Positions 12,137 through 22,957 are shown, counted from the stretch's first letter. The stretch: DNA of 64,000 nt from Prorocentrum cordatum (GCA_963575745.1 CAUYUJ010022548.1:57263-121262), one strand, 5' to 3'. A program made the numbers and translations. The notes: generated from the sequence alone by a model not told the origin.

Positions 12137-12216
12137 TCCTCCTCCTCCTCCTCCCCCTCCCCCTCCTCCTCCTCCTCCTCCTCCTCCTCCTCCTCCTCGT
12201 TCTCCTCCTCCTCCTA
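12137..12216. repeat. (TCC)n microsatellite
   Basis: Short TCC array. Confidence 0.93.
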
Positions 12217-12744
12217 ACCGTCCCTCGCAGATCGCGGGCACCCCCCTCATTGTCACGCGGAGCTGGCTGCTGCAGATGACAATGTGATGGTGCCTGGACC
12301 TCTGCTTCATGGCGTCTGTTTGCAACGGTGTGCCCAGTATGGGGGAGGCTCCACCTGCTCGAAACAGGCGCCGAGAACAGTCAAGATCTACTCCCATACG
12401 AGGGGGGGGCGGGAGGGGAGGGGGGGTGCGAGGGCTCGCGCCGATCGGCAAAACAATGAATAACAAATCACAAGGAGTGGAAGGGCTGGCCTTTTGTTGC
12501 TCCCATCGTGCTTAAGGACCACATCCCAGAAATAATTTCGAGCACCCTTGGAACGTGCCGACACAGTGTCGAAACAGTGTCGAACGAGTATCGCCTCCCA
12601 GGGCCCGACACGCGAGAACCCTCTGACATCGGCATGTCCCTGGTGCTCGAAATTCCTGCTGATGGTCGAGGCGACAGCAGGTTGGAACATTGTAAGGCTG
12701 GCCCCCACTTTTCCCAGCTTCGCGGTGCAGTCGGCACGCGGCCC
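12217..12744. other. Unassigned sequence
   Basis: No gene recognised. CAGTGTCGAA occurs twice in tandem near 12561. Poly-G runs lie near 12402-12425. Confidence 0.4.
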
Positions 12745-13264
12745 AGGAGGAGGAGGAGGAGGTGGAGGAGGAGGAGGAGGAGGAGGAGGAGAACGAGGAG
12801 GAGGAGGAGGAGGAGGAGGAGGAGGAGAGGAGGAGGAGGGAGGAGGAGGAGAGGAGGAGGAGGAGAGGAGCGAGGAGGAGGAGGAGGAGGAGGAGGAGAG
12901 GAGGAGGGGGGAGGAGGAGGAGGAGGAGGAGGAGGAGGAGGAGGAGGAGGGGAGAGGAGGAGGGGAGGAGGAGGAGGAGGAGGAGGAGGAGGAGGAGGAG
13001 GAGGAGGAGGAGGAGAAGGAGGAGAGGAGGAGGAGGAGGGGGAGGACGAGGAGGAGGACGAGGAGGAGGAGGAGGAGGGGGAGAAGGAGGAGGGAGGAGG
13101 AGCGCGGGCCAACAGCCCAAGCCACTGCGCTGAAGGTCCAGGGCCCCGCGGAGAGGGACCCGAGCACGAAGGGCGGCCCCAAGGTGGAACCTCCTCCTCC
13201 TCCTCCTACTCTCCTCCTCCTCCTCCTCTCCTCCTCCTCCTCCTCCTCCTCCTCCTCCTCCTCC
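12745..13264. repeat. (GGA)n then (TCC)n, strand-switching pair
   Basis: GGA triplets at 12745-13103 are followed, after a spacer of about 85 bp, by TCC triplets at 13191-13264. The two arrays are therefore inverted relative to each other. Confidence 0.93.
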
Positions 13265-13368
13265 ATATTTTCTGGAGTCTCGTGTTCGCCCCCGCTTCCC
13301 ATATGTTCCTATATTCTCTGGGGAATCGACGATTCATGGTGCCTGTGTGCTTTTCCCCTCCTGCCTAA
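13262..13368 (+). repeat. Dispersed 'CCATATTTTCTGG...TCGACGATT' unit, copy 1
   Basis: CCATATTTTCTGG, CCCATAT, CATATTCTCTGGGG-like, TCGACGATTCATGG and TGTGCTTTTCCCCTCCTG occur in the same order as at 16127-16237. This copy starts exactly at the end of a TCC array. Confidence 0.75.
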
Positions 13369-13446
13369 GCCCGAAGAACAGAAGGGTACCCTTCAGGAGG
13401 CAGGGCTGCTCTCAGCCCTCCTGCAGGCTGCACCTTCACCCTGGGC

Positions 13447-13604
13447 TTAGGTCGGGCATGTCCGACTAAAGGCGGATGTTGGAAGGAAAACAAAACACTG
13501 TCAAGCAATACGCCAGAAGAGCCAAAAGAGCACGAATAATCGTCACCAGGCTATGCTTGTGCTATTCTTGAATCATCCTCCTGCAGAGGGACATGCCTGA
13601 CTTG
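13447..13604. mobile_element. MITE-like element, copy adjoining palindrome (left)
   Basis: The left end TTAGGTCGGGCATGTCCGAC pairs with the right end AGAGGGACATGCCTGACTT. The interior CCAGAAGAGCCAAAAGAGCA followed by TCGTCACCAGGCTATG is nearly identical to the copy at 13773-13910 in the same orientation. Confidence 0.8.
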
Positions 13605-13815
13605 ACCCTTAAGGGGCCACATGAGAACCCTAGTTACCCCTACCCCCCACAATTTCTGAGGGGGAGGGTGGGTTTCGCTTCGCTCGGGAGCTCCGGAGCC
13701 AAGTGACCCCCCCACCCTCCCCCTCAGAAATCGTGGGGGGTAGGGGTAGTGTTCGCATGTGGCCCCCTAAGGGTCAAGTCAGCCATGCCCCTCTGCAGGA
13801 GGAGTATTCAAGAAT
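13566..13815. repeat. Palindrome with ~107-bp arms and ~33-bp loop
   Basis: The arm at about 13566-13672 is the reverse complement, with few mismatches, of about 13706-13815. The pairing runs from CTTGAATCATCCTCCTGCAG through GGCCACATG, ACCCCTACCCCCCAC and CTGAGGGGGAGGGTGGG. It includes the right end of one MITE copy and the left end of the next, so the elements and the central palindrome form one symmetric structure. Confidence 0.85.
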
Positions 13816-13910
13816 ATACCAGAAGAGTCCAAAGAGCACGAAAAATCGTCACCAGGCTATGTTTGCGCAATTCTTGAATATTCCTCCTGCAGGATATGCC
13901 TGGCTTGCCC
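13773..13910. mobile_element. MITE-like element, copy adjoining palindrome (right)
   Basis: The left end CAAGTCAGCCATGCCCCTCT precedes GCAGGAGGAGTATTC. The right end has GAATATTCCTCCTGCAGG followed by ATATGCCTGGCTTG. The interior matches the copy at 13447-13604 in direct orientation. Confidence 0.8.
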
Positions 13911-14086
13911 CTGGGCCTGCCCAACAGAAGGGCCGCCTCGCCGGGGTCCGTGTCCGGCGCCTCCGCGGCGTCGGCGGCGTCGCCCGCCGCCTCCTCGCTG
14001 CCGTCCTCCCACGCGAGCCGTCGTCGCTGTCGCCGCCGCCGTGGTCGTAGCCCTCGCCGCCGCCGCCGTTGGGGTCGCCGCTGTTC

Positions 14087-14146
<60 letters not shown>

Positions 14147-14360
14147 GCGTCGTCACCGCCGTCGTCACCATGGCCGTGCCAGTGGCTGTCGTCGTTGCCG
14201 CGGGCGTCGCCGCCGCTGTCGCAAACGTCGTCGCCGTCGTGTTCGTTGTTGTGGTCGTCACTGCCGTGGTCATGTTCATCGGTCATCGTCGTAGCTGTCC
14301 TCGTGGTAACGGCCATGGTTTTGATTGAAATTGTGGTCGTCGTCGTCGTCAAGTCCTCTG
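13911..14360. repeat. (GTC)n microsatellite with degenerate GCC/GTC flanks
   Basis: Pure GTC triplets at about 14088-14149 sit in a field of degenerate GTC, GCC and TCG triplets. The poly-Val, Ser and Asp ORFs are not genes. Confidence 0.85.
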
Positions 14361-14787
14361 GAATCGAAGGAAAAGAGGACACGGAATCGAATTTGAAACC
14401 AGAGCTCCCAGAGGAAGACCAGCAGCAGCAGCAGCAGGAGGGAGGATGAGGTCAGGGGTTTGCGAGGAGGAGGGTGGAGGAAAAATAAGAGGAGCTGCAG
14501 GAGGGAGAAGGAAGAAGGAGGAGGAGGAAGAGGAAGGCGGCAAACACCAGAAAGAACAACCGACAACATCCGTCTCAAAACACGCGCATATCCCAGGACC
14601 GGCTTGTTTGCAGGCGAATATTCAGGGCTGGGGAAAAAGGAGGACGAGGAGACACGACGAATGGAAGAGAAGAGGAATGCAGCAGCAGGAGCAGGCTGAA
14701 GGAGAAGGATGATGAGGAAACAAGGTTATCTCTGCTCCCCTGCTGAAATTCTGCTTACGCCTTCGGACTCCTGCGAGGCCGACTCTG
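14361..14787. other. Unassigned, purine-biased
   Basis: Short GCA and GGA runs and no recognised gene. Confidence 0.4.
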
Positions 14788-15246
14788 AAGATGACGACAT
14801 CACCGACTCCGACTCCGACGACGTCGCCGACTTCGACTCCGACGTCGACGCCGACGACTCCTCCAGCTCTGGCAACGACTTCGACGCCGACTCCGACACG
14901 AAACCCCGACGTCGATGATCACAGCTCCGACGACGACTTCAAACCTGACGAAGACGACGACGACGGCGGACGAACATCCGTTCAGAATCGGTCCAAGTAC
15001 GACGCCGTCCAGAAGCCTCCTGAGGTTCCCCGATGTCCCCAGAGGCCTCTGGAGGCCATCTGGAGGCACAGAAGAGCCCAGAACGCCCAGAGATTTCCAT
15101 CATGTTTCCTCGAACCTCGACCCTCGAACCTCGAAAAACGACAACGCCGACACCGACGACGCCGCCACCGACGACCCCGACGACGACGACGACGCCGACG
15201 ACGACGACGCCGACGACGACGACCCCGGCGACCATGACGACGACCC

Positions 15247-15287
<41 letters not shown>

Positions 15288-15313
15288 TCGACGACGACGA
15301 CGACGACGACTAC

Positions 15314-15350
<37 letters not shown>

Positions 15351-15530
15351 CCGACGACGACGACGACGACGTCGCGGTCGACAGACGGCGCGGCCTCGGC
15401 GGCGAGGGCCGTGGAGCCCGGCGGCGCCGCGGGGGGCTCGCCCTGGGCCGGCGCCGCGTCCGCGCCCTGGCGGCGGCAGCGGCAGCGGCGGCGGCGAGAG
15501 CCGCGCCGGAGGCGGCGGCGGCGGCCGCGA

Positions 15531-15565
<35 letters not shown>

Positions 15566-15575
15566 ACGACGACAT
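14788..15575. repeat. (GAC)n / (GCC)n / (GGC)n complex
   Basis: GAC triplets at 14788-14960 and 15139-15375 are separated by about 180 bp that includes a Pro-type fragment (14995-15110, AGGCCTCTGGAGGCCATCTGG). A GGC/GAC-rich end lies at 15470-15575. The Asp-rich 220-codon ORF is a triplet artefact. Confidence 0.88.
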
Positions 15576-16126
15576 GACATGACACGCGATGGCTTCTAGG
15601 CGAGCGTCTACAAAGAAGGAGGAGGAGGAGGATGAGGAGGAGGAGGCTCAGGGGCCTGGGCTGGCGCCAGGGCGGGCCCCATTCCTCGCCCTACGCGCCC
15701 AACCCCGGGGGCGCCCGTGCCCCGCTGAGGCCCGGGGCAAGGCTGGCAGCGCCTGTCGGCACACCGCCAGTGAGAGCTCCAGGCGCCAGCTCTGCGAACG
15801 CGACTGCCCGGAGCATCGAACATCGAGCATCGAGGAGGAGGAAAAGGAGGAGGACTAGGAGGAGGAGCAGGAGGAGGAGCAGGAGGAGGACGAGGGCGAG
15901 GAAATGGAGGAGGCAGGAGAAGCGAGGAGGGAAAAGGGGAGCAACAAGGAGCAGCACGATCCTCCTCGTCCCACATTCCCCACATCCTCCCCCCGCAGGG
16001 CCCCAGTGACCACCTGAGGCCCAGAGCTCCAGAATTCTTGAGGCCAACCCTGGGAAGCAGCTCCCCCGGGCGTTGGGGATCGTCCTGCTGTCGGGCGCTC
16101 TGACCTTCTTGGTCTTGGGTTCCCCA
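15576..16126. other. Unassigned with GGA runs at 15617-15650 and 15828-15915
   Basis: Two short GGA arrays in otherwise unrecognised GC-rich DNA. Confidence 0.5.
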
Positions 16127-16237
16127 TATTTTCTCACATTTTCTGGCCTTTCGTCTTCCCCGCCACTTCCAATATTTTCCCATATTCTCCTGGGGGTCGA
16201 CGATTAATTGTGTCTGTGTGTTTTTCCCCTCCTGATT
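16127..16237 (+). repeat. Dispersed 'CCATATTTTCTGG...TCGACGATT' unit, copy 2
   Basis: Same ordered words as 13262-13368: CCATATTTTCTCAC, a CATATTCTCCTGGGGGTCGA junction, ATTAATTGTGTCTGTGTG and TTTTTCCCCTCCTG. Confidence 0.75.
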
Positions 16238-16395
16238 GGCCCTCACCTCGCCTCTGGGCGTCTTGGACGCGCTGGCCTTAGCCCTGGCCTTCGTCTTTCC
16301 AAAGGTTGGCCCTGGCCTTGGGCCGCCCCCGCTTGACCTTCCTGGCCGGAGGGCGGCGCGGGGTCGACTCGGCAGCCCGCGCGAGAAGGTGCGCA

Positions 16396-16768
16396 AAAAT
16401 GGAGCGGCACCGCCATGTGGACTCTGCCACTGGGGTCTTGGGTTGCGCTCCCTGCCGGGCCACGAACCGTGTCGGGTAACCGTGCGAAGGGTACGCCCAA
16501 CTGGGGCGGCGCCGCCAAATGGACCCTGCTACAGAGGCCTTCGGTGAAGCCCCCCTGGGGCCACGAACCGTGTGAGGGGTGCATGGGGCGGCGCCGCCGT
16601 GTGGACCCTGCCACTGGGGCCTTCGGTGGAGCTCCCTGGGGGGCTCCAAGCCGTGTGAGGGGTGCGCCAAAATGGGGCGGCACCGTCATGTGGACCCTGC
16701 CGCTGGGGCCTTCGGCGGAGAGCCCTATGGAGCCACGAAACGTGCGAGGGGTGTGCCGAAATGGCTGA
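16396..16768 (+). repeat. 86-102-bp tandem repeat, 4 units
   Basis: Units carry GGGGCGGCGCCGCC / TGTGGACCCTGCCACTGGGG near 16404, 16503, 16588 and 16677. Each is followed by CTTCGGTGGAG-like and GCCACGAACCGTGTGAGGGG-like words. One frame reads as repeats with NGAAPPCGPCHWG. The unequal periods shift the frame, which argues against a conserved protein. Confidence 0.85.
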
Positions 16769-17390
16769 CTGGTGCGGAGGGCAGAGGCAGGGGTGGGAGG
16801 AGGGAGGAGGAAGGAAGGAGGAAGGAAGGAAAGCGGGGCGCTGTCTCTTCAAAACGCAGACCCAACACCACAGGATGGCTGGGAAGGACTGCCGAGGAGA
16901 GAGACCCGGGAGATGGCCCGCCGGAAGTTCCATCCAATACACTGCTGTGAATGAGGTTTGTCGATGGCGTTCCCGCAGTCCCACGAAACACCACCACGAA
17001 GTGACCAAGCACTCCGCACAAGCCGACCCCACGAACGACCTACTTCAAGGGGTCGGCGGATGTAGCCTACGCCAATCATTAGAATCTCCAAGACATCCCA
17101 ACGGAAATTCAAAAAGAACCCTGGAGAAATCTGCGGCATTCGGAGGGCGCGGGCTCGCGCTGCAGACGCATCTGGATGGCGGAACGCACCAGACAACCCA
17201 GTAGAACATCCTCGATCACGGAGGATCTCTCCGGAGGCCTCCCCTCCCCCCGCCCCGCGACGAAGATGTCGGACCCCGCAGGTCTCGGAGCGCGTTCTAC
17301 TTAGCAAGAAGTTCGGGGCGGATCTGGCCGTGGCCGCGAGGGCGCAACCGAACACCTCGATCCTCGACCAACGGCCACGACGGCGACGTT
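16769..17390. other. Unassigned sequence
   Basis: About 620 bp with no recognised gene. A purine-rich part at 16785-16835 is followed by ordinary complexity. Confidence 0.4.
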
Positions 17391-17550
17391 TACAACGACG
17401 TCGACGCTGACGCTGACGCTGACGCTGACGCTGACGACGACGACGCCGACGCTGACGACGACGACGACGACGACGACGCTGACGGCGACGGCGACGACGA
17501 CGACGACGAACACGACGACGACGGCGGCGACGACGACGACGGCGGCGGCC
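17391..17550. repeat. (GAC)n / (GACGCT)n microsatellite
   Basis: GACGCTGACGCTGACG hexamers grade into pure GAC triplets and then GGCGAC. Confidence 0.9.
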
Positions 17551-17804
17551 GCAGCGCCGGCCTCTTGCACTGGCTGGCCCTGCGCCGGGGCCGACGCGTC
17601 CTCGGAGTGTCGTTGTCGGGAGGAGGGAACATAGTCGGCCAGTATCATAAGGATACGCGATAAGGATGCAAGGGCCTTGGGCGCCCATTTTGAAGCTTTA
17701 CGAGCGTGGCGCGGCCAACGAAAGCGGCCAAGGATGGGCCGAGGAGGCAAGGATCCAAGGGTACCCTTGGGAAGGTTGCCCATCCTTCCAATGCGAGTCG
17801 ACTG

Positions 17805-18305
17805 TAGACAAGCCCAGGGGGAGGGAGAAGGATGCAGCACGAGAGATTTGCAGGAGGAGGGTCAGGAGCAGGACGGCCTGGCGTGTCGGGCGGGCGGATC
17901 CTGACGGGCAGGTCGCGCGGGCGGACCCAGGCGGCCAGGTCGAGCGGGCGGGTCGCTAAAGCGTCCACCCATTATGAAGGAATATTCGAGCGATAGCGCG
18001 ATTCCCATGTAAATCGTCAGGAATTCCAGAAAATGAGAGCGTGACTCCTGAGTCCATGGGGCACGGCGCCGCGAGAAACTGGGAGGAAGTCCCACGCGCG
18101 AGCGCGATTCTTGGATACGTTATGAGGAAATCCCGCGCGATAGCGCGATTTCGAAATAAATTGTGAGGAAGTATCAGGCGGGAGCCGGTGTTGTCGTAAA
18201 CTGGGGGCCAGGGGCGCTGTTTGGTGACCCCAGGCTTCCCCTACGAAAAAATAGGGTGCGAGCCCCTGGGTGATCACTTCTATTGTAAACTCAATGGTCA
18301 CAAGA
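17805..18305 (+). repeat. ~500-bp direct repeat, unit 1
   Basis: Landmarks recur with an offset of about 675-685 bp in 18460-18975: GGGAGGGAGAAGGATG, AGGCGGCCAGGTCG, GCGATAGCGCGATTCCC (17991), GAGGAAGTCCCACG, TGGTGACCCC and AGGGTGCGAGCCCC. Inside the unit the motif AGCGCGATT / TGAGGAARTC is itself repeated every 55-65 bp. Confidence 0.85.
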
Positions 18306-18459
18306 AAGGTCAGGAACAACGGCAACAACAATCATTTTGAGACTACTCGCTCTGATCTGCTCGCGTGCCAGTCGACACGTATATCCAAAACCTCGATGCC
18401 CGCCCTGTTCGTCTTCGATCGTACCCCCTTAAGGGGATATCTGTCTTACCTGCAATGTG

Positions 18460-18975
18460 TATTTCGTGCAGCCCCGAAGCCAGGGAAAAGAGGACAGATG
18501 GAAGGACGGGACAAAGTGGGAGGGAGAAGGATGGAGCACCAGACAGAGTAGCAGGAGGGGGGCTAGGAGCAGAAAACACGTGGCAGAACCAGACGGGCAG
18601 ATCGGGCGGGTCGGGAAGGCGGGCCCAGGCGGCCAGGTCGTGCGTCCACTGCATGAATCGCGAGGACGCCTCGAGCGACAGCGCGATTCCCAAATAAAGC
18701 GTGAGGAAATCCAGAGCGAGAGCGTGAGTCCTGAGTGTCGAGGGCGCGGAGTCTGAATAAATTGCGAGGAAGTCCCACGTGAGAGCGCAATTCCTGCATA
18801 AATTGTGAGAAACCCCTGGCGAAAACGAGATTTGGGGGAAAAATGTTAGGAAATATCAGATGGGAGCCGTTGTTGTAACTCGGGAACCGGGGGCACAGAT
18901 TGGTGACCCCTCGCGTTCCCCAAAAACAGGGTGCGAGTCCCAGGAAGGGCATTTCAATTGAAAGAAATATAAATG
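18460..18975 (+). repeat. ~500-bp direct repeat, unit 2
   Basis: Diverged second unit of the 17805-18305 repeat. GCGACAGCGCGATTCCC is at 18675 and the terminal AGGGTGCGAGTCCC is near 18928. Small indels separate the units. Confidence 0.85.
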
Positions 18976-19024
18976 TGGCCCGGAGGGGGGAATCATCAAA
19001 ACATATACTTTAGAAGTGAGAGCT

Positions 19025-19034
19025 CAACAACAAT

Positions 19035-19071
<37 letters not shown>

Positions 19072-19093
19072 CTTACAACCACAATAACAACAA
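19025..19093. repeat. (CAA)n microsatellite
   Basis: CAA/ACA triplets with occasional ATA. The array lies just upstream of the head of composite element copy A. Confidence 0.93.
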
Positions 19094-19172
19094 GCAGAAT
19101 CCGCGCCGCGAAGTCCCACTTCAGCCACGCACCCAGGGGCCATGAATGACCGTTCGCCCCCCTCACGCTGAT

Positions 19173-19880
19173 GAACAACTCCTCCCCGTCGCACCCCGTG
19201 TCGGCAGGGCGGGGCGGGCGCTTCGCCTGAGACTGCCTCACCATGTATGATACTTCAACACGTTCAAGGATGGAGGGCGGGTGGTGTTCAAAATGCGGCT
19301 TTCGCCTGAGCGCTGCGCACATTCGCCTGACAAATGCGTAACAGATTCAGGGGTCGAGGAAACGTGTCTTTTAATTCGGCTCTCGCCTTGGCGCCCTACG
19401 CACTCGTCTTAACACATTGCATCGGCTTCAAAAGTGGAGGGCGATTCCTTGTCAACATGTGACTCTCGCCGCACATTCGTCTTGACAGCTTGAAGCAACT
19501 TCGAAAATGGGGGGCGGCTCCTTTTCAAAAGGTATCTCTCGCCTCAATGCCGCGCATATTCGTCTTAAACGTTTGCGACAACGGTTTGGGATTGCCAGGA
19601 CGCAAAATCAAGTTGATTCGCGTCGTTGAAGTCACTGAGGCAACGTTCTGACACGATTGGGGGTTTTTAGGACGGTTATTCTAATAGGCGACTTCCCGCA
19701 TCGAGAATAAATGATTGTAGGCACCTATGAAGAGAATACTTGGAGGACTAGTTCATTGCATCATCGTTGATGCGTCTTGGGCTCTACAGGTCTTCCTCCT
19801 CCTCCTCACCCTTCTCCTCCTCCCCCTCCTCCTCCTCCTCCCCCTCCTCCTCCTCCTCCTTCCCCTCCTCCTCCTCCTCG
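19173..19880 (+). repeat. Composite microsatellite-ended element, copy A
   Basis: The head is GAACAACTCCTCCCCGTCGC followed by GGGCGCTTCGCCTGAGACT. It is followed by about four diverged ~82-bp monomers (GGAGGGCGG...CTCTCGCC...GCGCACATTCGTCTT), then a tail with ATCAAGTTGA, TTCCCGCA, TATGAAGAGA and TTGATGCGTCTTGGG. The tail passes into a TCC array at 19793-19880. Copies B, C and E have the same order; copy D lacks the head and the distal tail. No coding capacity is seen. Confidence 0.82.
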
Positions 19881-20319
19881 CCCATCACATGTACCGCTAG
19901 CGCCAAGCTTGAAGGCGCCAAACGTGATTACATCCAGCAGCTTGTGTCCGTACATTTCGAGTGTTCCTGCTCTGCCCGATGTGCCATGGAAAACAAACTG
20001 TGGGCTATTGACGCATTTCCGTGGATCGGGGGCCCAGCTTCCGACTCGATCCCTCTCTCTGCCTTCTCGGCTGCCGCAGTCTCCTCGTCCTCCTCCCTCC
20101 CCTCTCCTGGCTCCAAATCGTCGGCAGCGAAGGCAGAGAGAGAGAGAGAGCAAGGCAGACTGCCCTTTCTCGTGGCAAGATGCGCCGTACTCGTGCTGCA
20201 CTGCCTGGGGATGTGGTGTCCTCGTCGCCTGGCGGGGCGGGCTCGCTCGGTCAGGACGCTGCGTCTCCGCCTCACCCCGAGCGGCATCCTGAACCGAATC
20301 CTCTGGGCGGGCCCGACGA
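19881..20319. other. Unassigned sequence
   Basis: An open frame continues from the TCC array but shows no recognised domain. (GA)n occurs at 20138-20151. Confidence 0.4.
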
Positions 20320-20370
20320 GAAGGAGGAGGAGGAGGAGGAGGAGGAGGAGGAGGAGGAGGAGGGATGGGA
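20320..20370. repeat. (GGA)n microsatellite
   Basis: Short GGA array. Confidence 0.92.
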
Positions 20371-20829
20371 GGGGAGGGGCTAGCGAGGGCAGCTTCGGGA
20401 CTCGCGACAGGGCGCAGGCTGGCGCTGCTGCGGCCCCGCAGTCTGAAGCGCAGCCCGCGCGCTCGGCCCTTGCTGGCTGGGAGGCCCCTCCCCGGGCCCC
20501 CCGCAGCGCCCTCGGAGGCGCCCGCTCGGGAGCAGCCCGCCGCTGCCCTGGGCTCGGGCTCGGGTAGGCTTCGTGGCCCCTTGGAGCTTCGCGCGGGGAC
20601 CCCTGCCGATGCTGCTGCCACGCCCATCGCCTCCCCCTCCCTCCTGTGTTCCGCCAACGTCTTGGCTCGAGCATCGCGGCGCCCAGGTTGGAAGTGTGCT
20701 TCTGCGGAGTCTGTGGCCAGAGACTCCCTCTCTTGCCACGCGGGGGGGGGAAGCGTCACACAGCGCAGCAGGCAGCGGCAAGTCTGAAGCGCGGGCCACC
20801 ACGCCGGAGGCCGCAGCCTATACGACCAT
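20371..20829. other. Unassigned GC-rich sequence
   Basis: High GC and Arg/Ala/Pro-rich ORFs on both strands. No gene recognised. Confidence 0.4.
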
Positions 20830-21150
20830 CGGGGATCTGCTGACCCGGGTCAATCCAAACCCTGGTCAGTCAGGCCTTGCAGGGTCCTGCAGCCTCCTCC
20901 TCCTCCTCCTCCTCCTCCTCGTCCTCTCCTCCTCCTCCTCCTCCTCCTCCTCCTCCTCCTCCTCCTCCTCCTCCTCCTCCTCCTCCTCCTCCTCCTCCTC
21001 CTCCTCCTCCTCTCCTCCTCCTCCTCCTCCTCCTCCTCCTCCTCCACCCAAACCCGGGTCAATGCGCCACCGGCCCTGCCGGATCCTGCAGGATCCGGCG
21101 CGCTGGCTGCCCCTCGCCTGCACCGGCCCCCGCCTCTCGAGCACCGAGAG
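20830..21150 (+). repeat. Dispersed 'ACCCGGGTCA / GGATCCTGCA' repeat, copy 2, split by (TCC)n
   Basis: CTGACCCGGGTCAATCC and TTGCAGGGTCCTGCAG at the left, and AAACCCGGGTCAATGCG, GGATCCTGCAGGATCCGGCG at the right, match the order of copies at 8.84 and 55.70 kb. A pure TCC array (20892-21053) sits inside this copy and is absent from the other two. Confidence 0.82.
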
Positions 21151-21537
21151 GTGAGGTCACCACGGCCGGGCCCCGTCGGCATAGCATTCTCGGGGTGCCG
21201 CGCCGGGGGCCCGAGGTTTCGGGTCAGGGAAGCCCGCGCGTCGGCCCAGGGTCGGGGTCGGCCTCTCCAGGCCCCAGGCGAGCTCCGGGTAGGGGCCTGC
21301 CCGCGCGGTCCCGGCCAGGATCCTGAAGCATCGTGGACGGGGCACTGGTCGGCGGCAGTGCGTGGCCCTTGCTGGGGCTGCTCTCGGGCTGGTCGGCGAC
21401 TGCCCTTCGACTGCCCACGCGCTGGTCAGCGAGAAGCGGGACTGGCAGCAGTGGGGCAGCGTCATGCGGGGCCACGGACACCCTGACGGTCATGGTTGAG
21501 GCGGCAGAGTGAGCGTCGGCACGCTCGTGGTCACTAG
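21151..21537. other. Unassigned sequence upstream of retroelement
   Basis: GC-rich. Could include decayed 5' retroelement sequence, but no motif is recognisable. Confidence 0.35.
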
Positions 21538-22122
21538 ACGAATTTCAATCGCGGGCGGTTTCGGAGGCCGCCCCACGTGCCCTACATCGGTCAATCAAGG
21601 GAATTCCGCAGCCAGCTGAGGAGTTGGCGCAACAAGGCAAAGCACTTGTTCCTCCTGGCGATATCATCGATTACAAAGTGGGTAATGGGCGCAGGTTGTG
21701 GCGCAGCAAACCTCTTAGATCGCAATGAGTTGTTCTGCGTCTTCGACAGTATCCGCGAGGCTGCTGAAGTGGAGGCTCTTCCCCCGCTCGCGAGCCTTTC
21801 GCTCCGAGAAGCAGCGCATCAGATGCGCCCTCGCGCTGGTCAAGGCGTTGACGGACCCTCCCCGCTTGATGTGGAACGTTTACCACTGGGAGGTCTTGAG
21901 CTAGCGGGCATCCTAAACGCGGTCGAATCCTGCTTGACATGGCCGCGGCAACCGCTGCTCGTCATAGGACGTGTTCTGGCAGAGCAACAAAGAAGATCGG
22001 TAGATTGGCGTGACTGCCATGGCCCCAAAGCTGTGGCCCCGTGCGAAGGAGACACGGGTTAAACACCTGGACGATGGGAGTCACGGCCGCACTGGGGCGC
22101 GGCAGCGGCAGGGAACTCGTGT

Positions 22123-22305
22123 TGGAGGCCTGGAAATGGGCACCAACACCAACACAGGGGTCCTAGAATTTCGGTGTTGGTGGTAATAGTTCGGCCACCT
22201 TGGCAGCCAGAATTTTACCACCATCGCCGAGATCGGGATCTTCTTCCTTCGGTGGAGGCACACCGCCGAAATTGGTGTTGGTGTCAATGTCTAGGCCTGC
22301 GATCA
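22123..22305. repeat. Foldback element inside the retroelement remnant
   Basis: GAGGCCTGGAAATGGGCACC followed by AACACCAAC at the left is inverted at the right as GTTGGTGTCAATGTCTAGGC. The interior holds another GGTGGTAATAGTTCGGC / TGGCAGCCAGAATTTTACCA inverted match. RT-like coding ends at its left border, so it is probably an insertion of about 180 bp. Confidence 0.7.
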
Positions 22306-22796
22306 TGTCTCAGAGAGTACTTACTGCGCGTCACGGGAGAAGAGATCCACGCCGCCAGGGGGATGCTGTCGGCAAAGAGCTCATCGACATCCAACCGTTT
22401 TTTTTCTTTGTTGTTTTATATGCCCGTTTTATGACCGTACCTCATTGGTTGCTCTGGCGGCAAAAGCCCTATCGTTGGGCGCTGCCCCGGCCGTACTAGT
22501 CTTGGAACTTCAACTTTGCCCCGGACCTCGAGTTCTCGCCCAGCCCGGCTGCCCCTCAGAAGCTGTTCAGCCGACGGGGGGGGCGCGGCGCAAGGATTGC
22601 GCAGCGGAGCCGGGTTCGCTAGACAGGGCTCCACCACAACGACATCTAAAACGCGTTTGTGTCCAGAACGGAAGACAAAACGAATGCGAACGCTTAAAAC
22701 GAAACGTTCAAAGCGCAACGGAAGCACAACGAATAAGCAAAACACAACAAAAACAAAACAAGGGCCTGAACCTAACCAAACAGCGTTGTGGTGGAG

Positions 22797-22957
22797 CCCT
22801 GTCGCTATGTCCTCATACAGGGGGATTTTGGAGAACAAATTACAAATAGTCAAAATCTCAAGCATAGTCAAACATAGTCAAAATATCGTCCCCTGACTAT
22901 GTTTGGACTATGTTTGAATCTTTCTTCTGTAGTGGGACATGCCCGATTTCAGGCCAG
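22797..22957. mobile_element. MITE-like element inserted in retroelement remnant
   Basis: The left end CTATGTCCTCATACAGGGGG and right end TAGTGGGACATGCCCGATTT are inverted. The interior has repeated ATAGTCAAA words and GTCCCCTGACTATGTTTG, shared with the 25.5-kb copy. It lies between recognisable RT segments, so it inserted after the retroelement. Confidence 0.8.
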
